DNA of 64,000 nt from Flavobacterium sp. A45 (lineage in GTDB: Bacteria; Bacteroidota; Bacteroidia; Flavobacteriales; Flavobacteriaceae): assembly GCF_002001005.1 (NCBI RefSeq), contig NZ_MUNX01000070.1:1-64000 (forward strand). The letters are read 5' to 3'. The translations under genes were made by a program, and so were the position numbers. The notes beneath the pieces were generated by a model. The model ran no database searches. It had not been told where the DNA came from and saw nothing but the letters and a program-made list of their open reading frames with translations. Below are positions 35,366 through 44,500 of the stretch, piece by piece. Position 1 is the first letter of the stretch. Each line of letters opens with the position of its first letter.

Positions 35366-37159
35366 TTAGTTTGTTTTGTAAAAGTCGGTAATTTTTTTGG
35401 CTTTTGACATACCTATAACGTCAGAAATTTCTTTTTCGGTTGCCAGCTTCAATCTTTTAACACTTTTGAAATGTTGAATTAATGTTAGCATCGTTTTTTC
35501 ACCAATTCCCGGAATACTTTCTATAGAAGAATTCAGTGCTGCTTTACTTCTTTTATCACGGTGAAAAGTAATTCCAAAACGGTGTGCCTCATTTCGCAAC
35601 TGCTGAATAACCTTCAACGTTTCTGACTTTTTATCCAAATATAAAGGGATTGAGTCCCCCGGATAAAACAATTCCTCCAGCCTTTTGGCAATTCCTATAA
35701 TGGCAATTTTACCTCGTAATCCCAAAGCATCAATACTTTTTAAAGCCGATGACAATTGCCCTTTTCCTCCGTCAATGATAATTAAATTGGGCAAGGGTTC
35801 GTTCTCATCCAATAATCGTCTGTAACGGCGATACACTATTTCTTCCATCGAAGCAAAATCGTCAGGACCAACAACTGTTTTAACATTAAAATGGCGGTAA
35901 TCTTTTTTACTGGCTTTTCCATCCTTGAACACCACGCAAGCGGCAACAGGATTTGTTCCTTGTATGTTCGAATTATCAAAACACTCTATATGTCTTGGTT
36001 CTACCGGCAATCGCAAATCACTTTTCATCTGAGCCATAATTCTGTTGGTATGACGATCCGGATCCACTATTTGCAGTTGTTTGAGTTGTTCTATTCTGTA
36101 AAACTTGGCATTGCGAATTGACAAATCCAATATCTGTTTTTTGTCTCCCAATTGTGGCACCGTAATTTTTATCGTTGGTCCCAAATCCACTTCAAAAGGG
36201 ACAATCACTTCCTTGGACAGTAACTGAAACCGCTCACGCAATTCTATTATGGCCAATTCCAGTAGTTCTTCATCGGTTTCTTCAAGCTTCTTTTTGATTT
36301 CCATGGTGTGCGAACGGATAATCGATCCGTGAGAAATTTGTAGAAAATTAATATAAGCCGCACTTTCATCAGAAACAATTGAGAAAACATCGATGTTGGT
36401 AATCTTTGGGTTTACAATCGTAGAACGCGATTGGTAATTTTCAAGAATTTCAATCTTTTCTTTTATTTTTTGAGCTTCTTCAAAATGCATATCTTGTGCC
36501 AAACTAGTCATCAGTCGCTTAAAATCTTTCATGCTTTCTTTGAAATTCCCTTTCAGGATTTCCCGGATGGCATCTACTTGTTTTTGGTAATGTTCTAAGG
36601 TTTCAAATCCTTCGCATGGCCCTTTGCAATTACCAATATGATATTCCAAACATACTTTGAATTTACCACTTTCGATATTGGTTTGATTCAAATCGTAGTT
36701 ACAGGTTCGCAACGGATACAGCTCTTTTATTAAATCCAAAATCGTATGAACCGTCTTGAAATTAGTATACGGTCCAAAATATTCAGATCCGTCTTTGACC
36801 ATTCTGCGTGTTGCAAAAATGCGGGAAAAAGGTTCTTTCTTAATACAAAGCCAAGGATAGCTTTTATCGTCACGCAATAATACATTATATCTGGGCTGAA
36901 GCGTTTTTATCAGATTGTTTTCCAGCAAAAGGGCATCTGTTTCGGTGGGAACAACAATGTGTTTAATGGTTACAATTTTCTTAACCAGCACATTCGTTTT
37001 AGCAGTATCGTGAATTTTATTGAAATAAGATGAGACTCTTTTTTTAAGATTCTTGGCTTTACCAACATATAAAATTTTCCCTTCCTTGTCGTAATATTGG
37101 TACACACCAGGATCATCGGGCAGGGTTTGTATTTGCAGGGCTAAATTTGGCTTGGTCAT
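35366..37159 (-). CDS. uvrC: Excinuclease ABC subunit C
   Basis: A 597-residue endonuclease that makes both cuts in nucleotide excision repair with UvrB. In order: the GIY-YIG nuclease (GVYQYYDKEGKILYVGKAK, residues about 17-35), the four-Cys-like region CNYDL...CLEYHIGNCKGPCEG (about 155-185), and the UVR motif (FEEAQKIKEKIEILENYQ-like, about 223-245). The RNase H-like nuclease follows (ECFDNSNIQGTNPVAACVVF and IIDGGKGQLSSAL), then helix-hairpin-helix motifs at the C-terminus (IPGIGEKTMLTLIQHF). Length is normal. The patatin gene follows 9 nt later. Confidence 0.96.
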   Translation of the reverse strand: MTKPNLALQIQTLPDDPGVYQYYDKEGKILYVGKAKNLKKRVSSYFNKIHDTAKTNVLVKKIVTIKHIVVPTETDALLLENNLIKTLQPRYNVLLRDDKSYPWLCIKKEPFSRIFATRRMVKDGSEYFGPYTNFKTVHTILDLIKELYPLRTCNYDLNQTNIESGKFKVCLEYHIGNCKGPCEGFETLEHYQKQVDAIREILKGNFKESMKDFKRLMTSLAQDMHFEEAQKIKEKIEILENYQSRSTIVNPKITNIDVFSIVSDESAAYINFLQISHGSIIRSHTMEIKKKLEETDEELLELAIIELRERFQLLSKEVIVPFEVDLGPTIKITVPQLGDKKQILDLSIRNAKFYRIEQLKQLQIVDPDRHTNRIMAQMKSDLRLPVEPRHIECFDNSNIQGTNPVAACVVFKDGKASKKDYRHFNVKTVVGPDDFASMEEIVYRRYRRLLDENEPLPNLIIIDGGKGQLSSALKSIDALGLRGKIAIIGIAKRLEELFYPGDSIPLYLDKKSETLKVIQQLRNEAHRFGITFHRDKRSKAALNSSIESIPGIGEKTMLTLIQHFKSVKRLKLATEKEISDVIGMSKAKKITDFYKTN

Positions 37160-37309
37160 TTTAAAAAAATCTACTGAAAATTAGTCGATTGCAACAAATA
37201 AATCCTAATTGTTCATTTTTTCAAATTTACAAATAACATTTATGCAAACCAATACGATTTTATCGTTACCAAATAAATAATTTCTATATTTAGGTTTTTA
37301 TTTTAAAGC

Positions 37310-38287
37310 ATGAAAGACTCAAAACCATTAGTGATTTTTGGCGAAAGTGTTTTGCCTGGAGAAAGTAAAACAATCCAACTGGAAATTGCCCGATTGCATA
37401 CCACCACCAAACTGACAATTCCAATTATTGTAAGACGTTCCAAAATTGAAGGCCCAGTTGTGCTCTTTTCTGGAGGAATTCATGGAGATGAATTTAACGG
37501 CATTGAAATCGTAAGACAACTCATCAGCAAAAAAATAAACAAACCCAAAAAAGGCACTATCATTTGTATTCCCATTATAAATATTTATGGATTTATAAAT
37601 AGATCCCGAGATTTTCCAGATGGGAGAGATTTGAATCGGGTATTTCCGGGAAGCAGAAAAGGATCGTTGGCCAGCCGATTTGCCTATCATATCACCACAG
37701 ATATCATCCCTCTTGTTGATTATGCAGTCGATTTCCATGCGGGTGGGGCCAGCAGATTTAATGCTCCACAAATCAGACTTACGCCAAATAACCCAGATAC
37801 AAAACTGCTAGCCAATGTTTTTAATGCCCCTTTTACTTTATACTCAAAAAATATAGCAGGCTCTTTTAGAAGCACCAGTGAAAAATTAAATGTAAAAATG
37901 CTGCTGTTTGAAGGCGGAAAATCCTTGGATATTAATCACGAAGTCGCTCAGGAAGGTATCAATGGGGTCAAACGCCTTTTGAAATATTTGGATATGCTAG
38001 ACCCAAAGCATTATGCTCCTACACAAAAGAAACCTACAATTTATATTGAAAAATCGGGTTGGTTACGTGCCAAATGCTCCGGCTTATTAATTGACAATAA
38101 TCTAGTTGGACAGTTTGTAAAAAAAGGAACAACATTAGGAATGATAACAGATCCTTTTGGAAAATTTGAACGAAAAATAAAAGCTCCAAATGACGGTTAT
38201 GTCCTCAACGCCAATCACTCTCCCATTGTGTATCAAGGAGATGCCATTTATCATCTTTCGAATACGGCAGAAGAAGACAACGAGTAA
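37310..38287 (+). CDS. Succinylglutamate desuccinylase/aspartoacylase family protein
   Basis: A 325-residue zinc-dependent hydrolase. The first two zinc ligands are in GGIHGDEFNGIEIVR (His, Glu; about 55-69), RDFPDGRDLNRVFPG follows near 104-118, and the third ligand is in VDFHAGG (about 142-148). The C-terminal beta domain (GWLRAKCSGLL onward) is typical of the AstE/AspA group. Such enzymes remove acyl groups from N-acyl amino acids; the substrate is not known. The gene starts divergently from uvrC and is followed 65 nt later by a PLP decarboxylase on the same strand, with which it may share an amino-acid-related role. Confidence 0.87.
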   Translation: MKDSKPLVIFGESVLPGESKTIQLEIARLHTTTKLTIPIIVRRSKIEGPVVLFSGGIHGDEFNGIEIVRQLISKKINKPKKGTIICIPIINIYGFINRSRDFPDGRDLNRVFPGSRKGSLASRFAYHITTDIIPLVDYAVDFHAGGASRFNAPQIRLTPNNPDTKLLANVFNAPFTLYSKNIAGSFRSTSEKLNVKMLLFEGGKSLDINHEVAQEGINGVKRLLKYLDMLDPKHYAPTQKKPTIYIEKSGWLRAKCSGLLIDNNLVGQFVKKGTTLGMITDPFGKFERKIKAPNDGYVLNANHSPIVYQGDAIYHLSNTAEEDNE

Positions 38288-38326
38288 AACCTAACAATTA
38301 TCATATTTTTTCCTAGTCGATACTCT

Positions 38327-38334
38327 TATTTTTG
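38327..38334 (+). promoter_or_regulatory. Minus-7 box (TATTTTTG) before the decarboxylase
   Basis: TATTTTTG fits TAnnTTTG and lies 18 nt before the ATG at 38353. Its last bases form the TTG that would open a longer reading frame, which argues for the ATG start. No TTTG partner is evident. Confidence 0.4.
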
Positions 38335-38352
38335 AATAAAAATAATGAGATT

Positions 38353-39615
38353 ATGTTGTACTGGAAAAAGTTATCCCAAAAAGAAAGACAGGCCCGCATT
38401 GAAAAGGCTTTGGAGGAAAATGTCAATTTTACTCTTGACTCTTCTTTAGGCTATCCTGCATCAAAACTGGACAGCAAAGTGTATTATGAGGATGCCTCCT
38501 TCTTGGCAGATGCTCCCACTTTGAAAACTTATGTTGCCAATCCCAACCATATTGGCTGCCATACTTTGGGCACTTCCGAGAAAGCATTTAAAGGTACTCA
38601 AGAAATGGAACGTGAAGTTCTGGATGTACTGGCAGTCGACATTTTCAAAGCACAACCCAAATCATACGACGGATATATTTCTCCAGGAGGAACTGAGGCC
38701 AACATTCAAGCCATTTGGATGTATCGTAATTATTTCAGTTATAAACTGGGTGCCAATCCTTATGAAATCGCCATTTTAGCTTCTGAAGACACCCATTATT
38801 CTATCCCAAAAGCCGCCAATATCCTAATGCTCGATTGGCTGAAAACACCTGTTGACTTTCATACCCGCGAAATAGACACTTTCCAATTGGAAAACATCAT
38901 TATTAAAGCCAAGGAAAAAGGTAAAAAATATTTTATTGTAATCTCCAATATGGGAACAACCATGTTTGGGGCTATTGACAACCCTAATGACTATATACAG
39001 GTTTTAGAAAAGCATCATTTGATTTATAAAATACATATTGATGGTGCTTACGGTGGTTTTATCTATCCGCTTAGCAATAAAGAATCTGAACTGAATTTTG
39101 AGAATCCAAAAATCAGTTCCATAACCATAGATGCCCATAAAATGCTGCAAGCTCCTTATGGCACGGGAATTTTTCTTTGTAGAAAAGGATTAATCGAAAA
39201 CGTTTTGACCACAGAAGCCGAATATATAGAAGGAATGGATCTAACCCTTTGCGGTAGCCGATCCGGTTCCAATGCCGTGGCCGTTTGGATGATTTTATTC
39301 ACTTATGGGCCTTTTGGTTGGTGCGAAAAAGTGCGTGTTTTACAAATGAGAACTCAGTGGCTATGCGACCAACTGGACGAATTGAAAGTAGCCTATTTTA
39401 GGGAACCGTTTATGAATATTGTTACCATTCAAGCTCAATATATTAAAGAAACATTGGTTAAAAAATTTGATTTGGTACCCCAAAAACACAATGGTGATAA
39501 TTCATGGTATAAAATTGTGATTATGGATCATGTAGAAGTAGATCATTTGAGTACTTTTATAACCGATCTAAAAGAATCACTTTATGTTGAAAAAGGAATT
39601 AAGACAGAAGTATAA
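38353..39615 (+). CDS. Pyridoxal-phosphate-dependent decarboxylase (group II)
   Basis: A 420-residue cytoplasmic PLP enzyme. Signatures are HTLGTSEKAF near 70, YISPGGTEANIQAIWMYRN near 108-126, HIDGAYGGFIYPL near 228-240 and the PLP lysine in TIDAHKM (Lys263). Group II decarboxylases remove the carboxyl group from amino acids such as aspartate, glutamate, histidine, tyrosine or tryptophan; the sequence does not decide which. I chose the ATG at 38353 because the longer TTG start overlaps a promoter-like box. The last 32 nt overlap the folate gene in another frame, so the two are translationally linked. Confidence 0.85.
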   Translation: MLYWKKLSQKERQARIEKALEENVNFTLDSSLGYPASKLDSKVYYEDASFLADAPTLKTYVANPNHIGCHTLGTSEKAFKGTQEMEREVLDVLAVDIFKAQPKSYDGYISPGGTEANIQAIWMYRNYFSYKLGANPYEIAILASEDTHYSIPKAANILMLDWLKTPVDFHTREIDTFQLENIIIKAKEKGKKYFIVISNMGTTMFGAIDNPNDYIQVLEKHHLIYKIHIDGAYGGFIYPLSNKESELNFENPKISSITIDAHKMLQAPYGTGIFLCRKGLIENVLTTEAEYIEGMDLTLCGSRSGSNAVAVWMILFTYGPFGWCEKVRVLQMRTQWLCDQLDELKVAYFREPFMNIVTIQAQYIKETLVKKFDLVPQKHNGDNSWYKIVIMDHVEVDHLSTFITDLKESLYVEKGIKTEV

Positions 39616-40147
39616 AGTATTAAGACAAAATATTACTACTACTGAAATTGAGACTCTAAGTCTGGCTATTGCCAATGAAATTCTAAAACTTCCTATTTGG
39701 AACAAAACCTATTTCCATGTTTTTCTGCCAATTGAAGAGCAAAAGGAAGTCAATACCGAATTCATACTGCACCTCCTGTCTGGAAAAGATAAAGAAATTG
39801 TGATTTCGAAAAGCGATTTTGCAACTAGAGAAATGACCCATTTTCTTTTGACCGACAATACCCGAATACAAAAAAACGAATACAATATCCCCGAACCTGT
39901 TGATGGCCTTGAAGTTCCCGCCAAAAAAATCGACGTGGTTTTTGTTCCTCTTTTGGCTTATGACCAAAAAGGAAACCGCGTGGGCTATGGCAAAGGATTT
40001 TATGATAAATTCCTATCGCAATGCAAACCCGAAACTATTAAAATTGGCCTGTCCTTCTTTGAACCCGAAGAGATGATTGAGGATGTTTTTGAGAGTGATG
40101 TGTTGTTGGATTATTGCGTTTGTCCAAATGAAGTTTATGAATTCTAG
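39584..40147 (+). CDS. 5-formyltetrahydrofolate cyclo-ligase
   Basis: A 187-residue cytoplasmic enzyme converting 5-formyl-THF to 5,10-methenyl-THF with ATP, which salvages folate. The N-terminus (LKKELRQKYKVLRQNI) carries the basic ATP-contacting region. The C-terminal signature is complete: VFVPLLAYDQKGNRVGYGKGFYDKFL in outline, then KIGLSFFEPE. Length is normal for the YgfA/MTHFS family. Its start lies inside the end of the PLP decarboxylase gene (32-nt overlap). Confidence 0.93.
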   Translation: MLKKELRQKYKVLRQNITTTEIETLSLAIANEILKLPIWNKTYFHVFLPIEEQKEVNTEFILHLLSGKDKEIVISKSDFATREMTHFLLTDNTRIQKNEYNIPEPVDGLEVPAKKIDVVFVPLLAYDQKGNRVGYGKGFYDKFLSQCKPETIKIGLSFFEPEEMIEDVFESDVLLDYCVCPNEVYEF

Positions 40148-40198
40148 TTTAGATGTAGTATTTTTGCTTTTATAAAAACCTACAATTAAATTATAAAA

Positions 40199-40387
40199 AT
40201 GTTTAAAACCCCAAGATTCGTTGCCCAAATTCTGATTCTATTATTTGCCTTTACATTGACAAACTGCAGTGTTATGGTTGGACCAAATCATAGTCATGCC
40301 AAAACAAAACAGGTTCCCCCTGGACAAGCCAAAAAAATGTCAGGCCAAAAAAGTGCCAAAAACCATGCTCCAGGTCATAATAAATAA
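40199..40387 (+). CDS. Tiny lipoprotein with PPGQAKK motif
   Basis: A 62-residue lipoprotein: a hydrophobic signal peptide ends in TNC (Cys23), leaving a 40-residue mature part that is basic and rich in Lys, His, Pro and Gly. The motif VPPGQAKKMSGQKSAK followed by HAPGHNK is recognisable from small Bacteroidota proteins of unknown function that carry PPGQAKK and APGQ/H repeats. It probably sits on a membrane and could bind anions or metals through its His and Lys, but no function is established. It is followed at once by a strong terminator. Confidence 0.72.
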   Translation: MFKTPRFVAQILILLFAFTLTNCSVMVGPNHSHAKTKQVPPGQAKKMSGQKSAKNHAPGHNK

Positions 40388-40429
40388 ACGAAAAGAGGCT
40401 GCCCGTAAGGTCAGCCTCTTTTCGTTTAT
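40384..40429. terminator. Bidirectional terminator with perfect 18-bp stem
   Basis: Two perfect 18-nt arms (40384-40401 and 40412-40429, core GAAAAGAGGCTG) enclose the loop CCCGTAAGGT. It lies between the convergent lipoprotein gene and lspA and ends both. Confidence 0.9.
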
Positions 40430-40440
40430 CAAAAAAAATA

Positions 40441-41043
40441 TTAATCTTTATGAAATGCTTTTTTGTTGAATACAATCAAAATTCCAACTCCTGTTGAAAT
40501 GGCCACATCCGCAACATTGAAAATAGCATTAAAAAAAGTAAAATTACGTCCACCGAAATAAGGAACCCATTCTGGCATTGGATAATCTTTTATAAAAGGG
40601 AAATAAAACATATCCACCACTTGCCCGTTTAGCCAAGTTCCATAGGGGTTGTCTGTAAATATTGTAGCCAATTGTTGGTGACTATCGTCAAAAATAACGC
40701 CGTAAAAAACCGAGTCGATAATATTTCCAACAGCACCTGCCAAAATCAAAGAGATGGCTACTATCAAATAATTAGAGCTTTGTTTCCTTTCTACAGAATC
40801 CCATAGCCAATAACCAATTCCAGTTACAGCAAATAGCCTAAAAACTGTCAGGATTAATTTTCCGTACTCTCCAGGAATTTTAGTTCCCCAAGCCATTCCT
40901 TCATTTTCAATAAAATGAATTTGAAACCAATTGAACACATGAACTTCTTCACCTAAAATAAAATTTGTTTTTACATAGATTTTAGAAACCTGATCGACCA
41001 ATAATATAAGTGTAATGAGAAAATAAGCTTTGACTAATGACAT
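40441..41043 (-). CDS. lspA: Lipoprotein signal peptidase II
   Basis: A 200-residue inner-membrane aspartyl protease that removes the signal peptide of prolipoproteins after lipidation. Four hydrophobic segments are visible. The catalytic motifs are GNIIDSVFYG (first Asp) and FNVADVAISTG (second Asp), with the upstream NEGMAWG matching the family's N-x-G-x-A-F/W-G motif. It has an insertion between the aspartates (about 115-150, DDSHQQLATIF... WLNGQVVDMFYFP), common in Bacteroidota. It is third in the ileS / DksA-like / lspA order. Many lipoproteins in this window depend on it. Confidence 0.95.
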   Translation of the reverse strand: MSLVKAYFLITLILLVDQVSKIYVKTNFILGEEVHVFNWFQIHFIENEGMAWGTKIPGEYGKLILTVFRLFAVTGIGYWLWDSVERKQSSNYLIVAISLILAGAVGNIIDSVFYGVIFDDSHQQLATIFTDNPYGTWLNGQVVDMFYFPFIKDYPMPEWVPYFGGRNFTFFNAIFNVADVAISTGVGILIVFNKKAFHKD

Positions 41044-41081
41044 TTTTGAATTTTTAAAGGCGTAAAAATAGTAAATTAACC

Positions 41082-41107
41082 AAAAAAAACGCTCCCAAAG
41101 GAGCGTT
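41082..41107 (-). terminator. Terminator after the DksA-like gene
   Basis: ACGCTCC pairs with GGAGCGT around CAAA, with an A run on the plus strand giving T8 on the minus strand. It lies between the DksA-like gene and lspA, so lspA may get only read-through or have its own promoter. Confidence 0.8.
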
Positions 41108-41129
41108 AATTATTGAATGATAAGACTTT

Positions 41130-41510
41130 TTATCTTTGTAAATTTTTTGCCTCGATGCTCATAGTGGCATGAGGAACAATTTTTAGTCTTTCTTTTCCGA
41201 TTAATTTTCCTGTGATTCTACAAACACCATATGTTTTGTTTTCTACACGGAATAATGCATTCTTTAAATCTCGTATAAACTTTTCTTGACGAATTGCAAG
41301 TTGTGAGTTCGCTTCTTTAGACATGATTTCGCTGCCTTCTTCAAATGCTTTAAACGTGGGAGATGTATCATCTGTACCGTTGTTAAGGTCATTCATGTAG
41401 GCGCTTTTAATCAAATCTAAATCGGCTTGAGCCTTTACGATTTTAATCTGAATGATTTCCTTAAACTCTGCTAAATCAGCGTCAGAGTATCTTGCAACTT
41501 CATCTACCAT
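41130..41510 (-). CDS. TraR/DksA family protein with degenerate zinc finger
   Basis: A 126-residue cytoplasmic protein. The first 80 residues form a coiled-coil hairpin (DADLAEFKEIIQIKIVKAQ onward), and the C-terminus has the family's globular part (NKTYGVCRITGKLIGKERLKIVPHAT in outline). DksA proteins enter the RNA polymerase secondary channel and modulate initiation with ppGpp. Only one of the four zinc-binding cysteines remains (in GVCR); the second is Thr and the last two are lost, so it should not bind zinc in the usual way. It begins 4 nt after the ileS stop, so they are co-transcribed. Confidence 0.85.
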   Translation of the reverse strand: MVDEVARYSDADLAEFKEIIQIKIVKAQADLDLIKSAYMNDLNNGTDDTSPTFKAFEEGSEIMSKEANSQLAIRQEKFIRDLKNALFRVENKTYGVCRITGKLIGKERLKIVPHATMSIEAKNLQR

Positions 41511-41514
41511 AATA

Positions 41515-44500
41515 CTAATTTTTTGTAATTGTTATTTTTGTTGTTATTCCATCAAAGTCAATTTCCGTGCCATTCTCTATAATTTCCTCAAAAACAAGCA
41601 CTTCTGTCAGTGTTTCCGATTTTATATAGTCCTCATTGGCCTTAACTGCTGTTTCCAAAGTATCATTATTTTGCAAATGAACTTTAATTTTATCAGTCAC
41701 TTCAAATCCAGTATCTTTTCGGATATTTTGAATTCTGTTCACCAATTCTCTTGCAATTCCTTCTTGTTTCAACTCGGGTGATATTGTAATATCCAGCGCT
41801 ACTGTTATTCCGTTTGAATTGGCAACCAGCCATCCTTCAATATCTTGTGACGATATTTCTACATCTTCCAGTGATAAAATTACACTATTTCCAGCAATTA
41901 CAACCGATAGCGTGCCTTCCTTGTCAAATTGTGAGATTTGTTCTGCAGATAGATTTTGTATCTCTTTGGAAATCAATCCCATATCTTTTCCGAAGCGAGG
42001 TCCTAAAGCTTTGAAATTCGGTTTAATTTGTTTAATCAAAATACCCGAAGCATCATCCAAAAGTACGATTTCTTTCACATTTACCTCAGCTTTTATCAGG
42101 TCTGAAACCGCTTCAATTTCGAGTCTTTGATTCTCGTCAAGTACCGGAATCATTACCTTTTGTAACGGCTGACGCACCTTTATCATCTCCTTTTTTCTTA
42201 GTGATAAAACAAGAGAAGAGATGGTCTGCGCTTTCTGCATTTTGCTCTCTAACATTTTATTAACATACTTTTCAACTGAAACAGGGAATTGAGCCAAATG
42301 TACAGACTCAAATTTTTCTGTTTGTGTTGCTTTCGTTAAGTCTCTGTAAAGTGCATCCATAAAGAAAGGAGCAATAGGCGCACTTAATTTACTGATAGTC
42401 AACAAACAGGTATAAAGTGTTTGATAAGCAGCGATTTTATCTTGTGCATATTCTCCTTTCCAGAAACGACGACGACATAGACGAACGTACCAGTTACTTA
42501 AATTTTCCTGTACAAATTCGGATATCGCACGAGCCGCTTTTGTAGGCTCATAATCGTCATAATATCCATCAACCTCAGCAATTAAAGTATTCAATTCTGA
42601 AATAATCCATTGGTCGATTTCAGGTCTTTCGTTTATCGGAATTTCAGCTTCAGCATATTTAAAACCATCGATATTCGCATATAAACTAAAGAATGAATAC
42701 GTATTGTATAATGTTCCAAAGAACTTGCGTCGCACCTCAGCAATTCCTTCTAAATCGAATTTTAAGTTATCCCAAGGATTCGCATTGGAAATCATATACC
42801 AACGCGTAGCATCCGGACCGTATTCTTTTAAAGTTTCAAAAGGATCGGCAGCGTTACCCAAACGTTTGGACATCTTTTGCCCATTTTTGTCTAGAACTAA
42901 TCCGTTTGAGACTACATTTTTGTAGGCTATTTTATCAAAAACCAAAGTTCCAATAGCGTGTAAAGTATAGAACCAACCACGGGTTTGATCCACTCCTTCA
43001 GCAATAAAATTGGCAGGATAATCTTTGTTTTCGTCTATTTTATCTTTGTTTTCAAAAGGATAATGCCATTGGGCATAAGGCATCGCTCCTGAATCAAACC
43101 AAACGTCTATCAAATCGGCCTCACGCTTCATCGCTTTCCCTGAAGCAGAAACTAACGTAATTTGATCGACTACATTTTTATGCAAATCAATCAAATCATA
43201 ATTCTCTTCAGACATGTTTCCAATCTCAAATCCTTTAAATGGATTTTCACTTTGAACGCCTGCTTGAACTGCTTTTTCAATTTCATTGTATAACTCCTCA
43301 ACAGACCCTATTAACATTTCTTCGGTTCCATCTTCACTTCTCCAAATAGGTAACGGAATCCCCCAAAAACGAGAGCGTGATAGATTCCAGTCGTTGGCAT
43401 TTTTCAACCAATTTCCAAAACGTCCTTCACCTGTAGCTTTTGGCTTCCAGTTGATGGTTTCATTCAAGTCAAACATACGGTCTCTAACCTCAGTAATTTT
43501 TATAAACCAAGAATCCAATGGGTAGTATAAAATTGGTGTGTCCGTTCTCCAGCAATGTGGATAACTGTGCACGTATTTCTCTACTTTGAAAGCTTTATTT
43601 TCTTCTTTTAATCGAATGGCAATCTCTACATCGATAGAACGCTCTGGAGCAACTCCGTCTGCAGCTGTATAATATTCGTTTTTAACATATTTACCACCAA
43701 ATTCCCCCATGTGAGAGGTAAATTTTCCTTGTAAATCTACCAAAGGAACTGGATTTTCATTTTCATCCAACACCAACATTGGCGGAACTTCAGGCGTAGC
43801 TTCTTTAGCTACTTTAGCATCATCAGCACCAAAAGTTGGGGCAGTGTGCACAATTCCTGTACCGTCTTCCGTAGTTACAAAATCACCTGAAATTACTCTA
43901 AAAGCGTTTTCCGGATTTTGGTATGGTAGTGCATATTGCATCAATTGTTCGTAACGAATACCAACTAAATCGGCACCTTTACATTCAGCAAGTATGTGAA
44001 ATGGTATTTTTTTGTCTCCTTCTTTGAAATTTTCAAAATCAGACGGATCGGTACTTTCAAAAAATCCTTTGCCAAATTGTTTCCCAACCAAGTTTTTTGC
44101 CAAAATCACATTGGATGGACGGAAAGTATATTGGTTGAAAGTTTTTACCAAAACATATTCAATTCTTGGTCCAACTGTCAATGCAGTATTACTTGGCAAA
44201 GTCCAAGGTGTCGTCGTCCAAGCCAAGAAATGGATTTCATCCAAGTCTAATCTCTCAAACTTATAATGTTTTAAATTATTGGAACTGATGTAATTATAAA
44301 AAGTATTGAAAACCAATTCTTTTTGATCTTCAAGCACTTTAAATTGTGCGACAACAGTTGTATCAGTAACGTCTCTATAACTTCCCGGTTGATTCACTTC
44401 ATGCGAACTCAAACCTGTTCCCGCTTTTGGAGAATATGGCTGAATGGTGTACCCCTTGTACATCAAATCCTTATTGTAGATTTGCTTCAACAACCACCAA

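Noticed and set aside
38332-38352. Longer TTG start for the PLP decarboxylase
   Set aside because: The TTG overlaps a minus-7 box and adds only low-complexity residues (NKNNEI).
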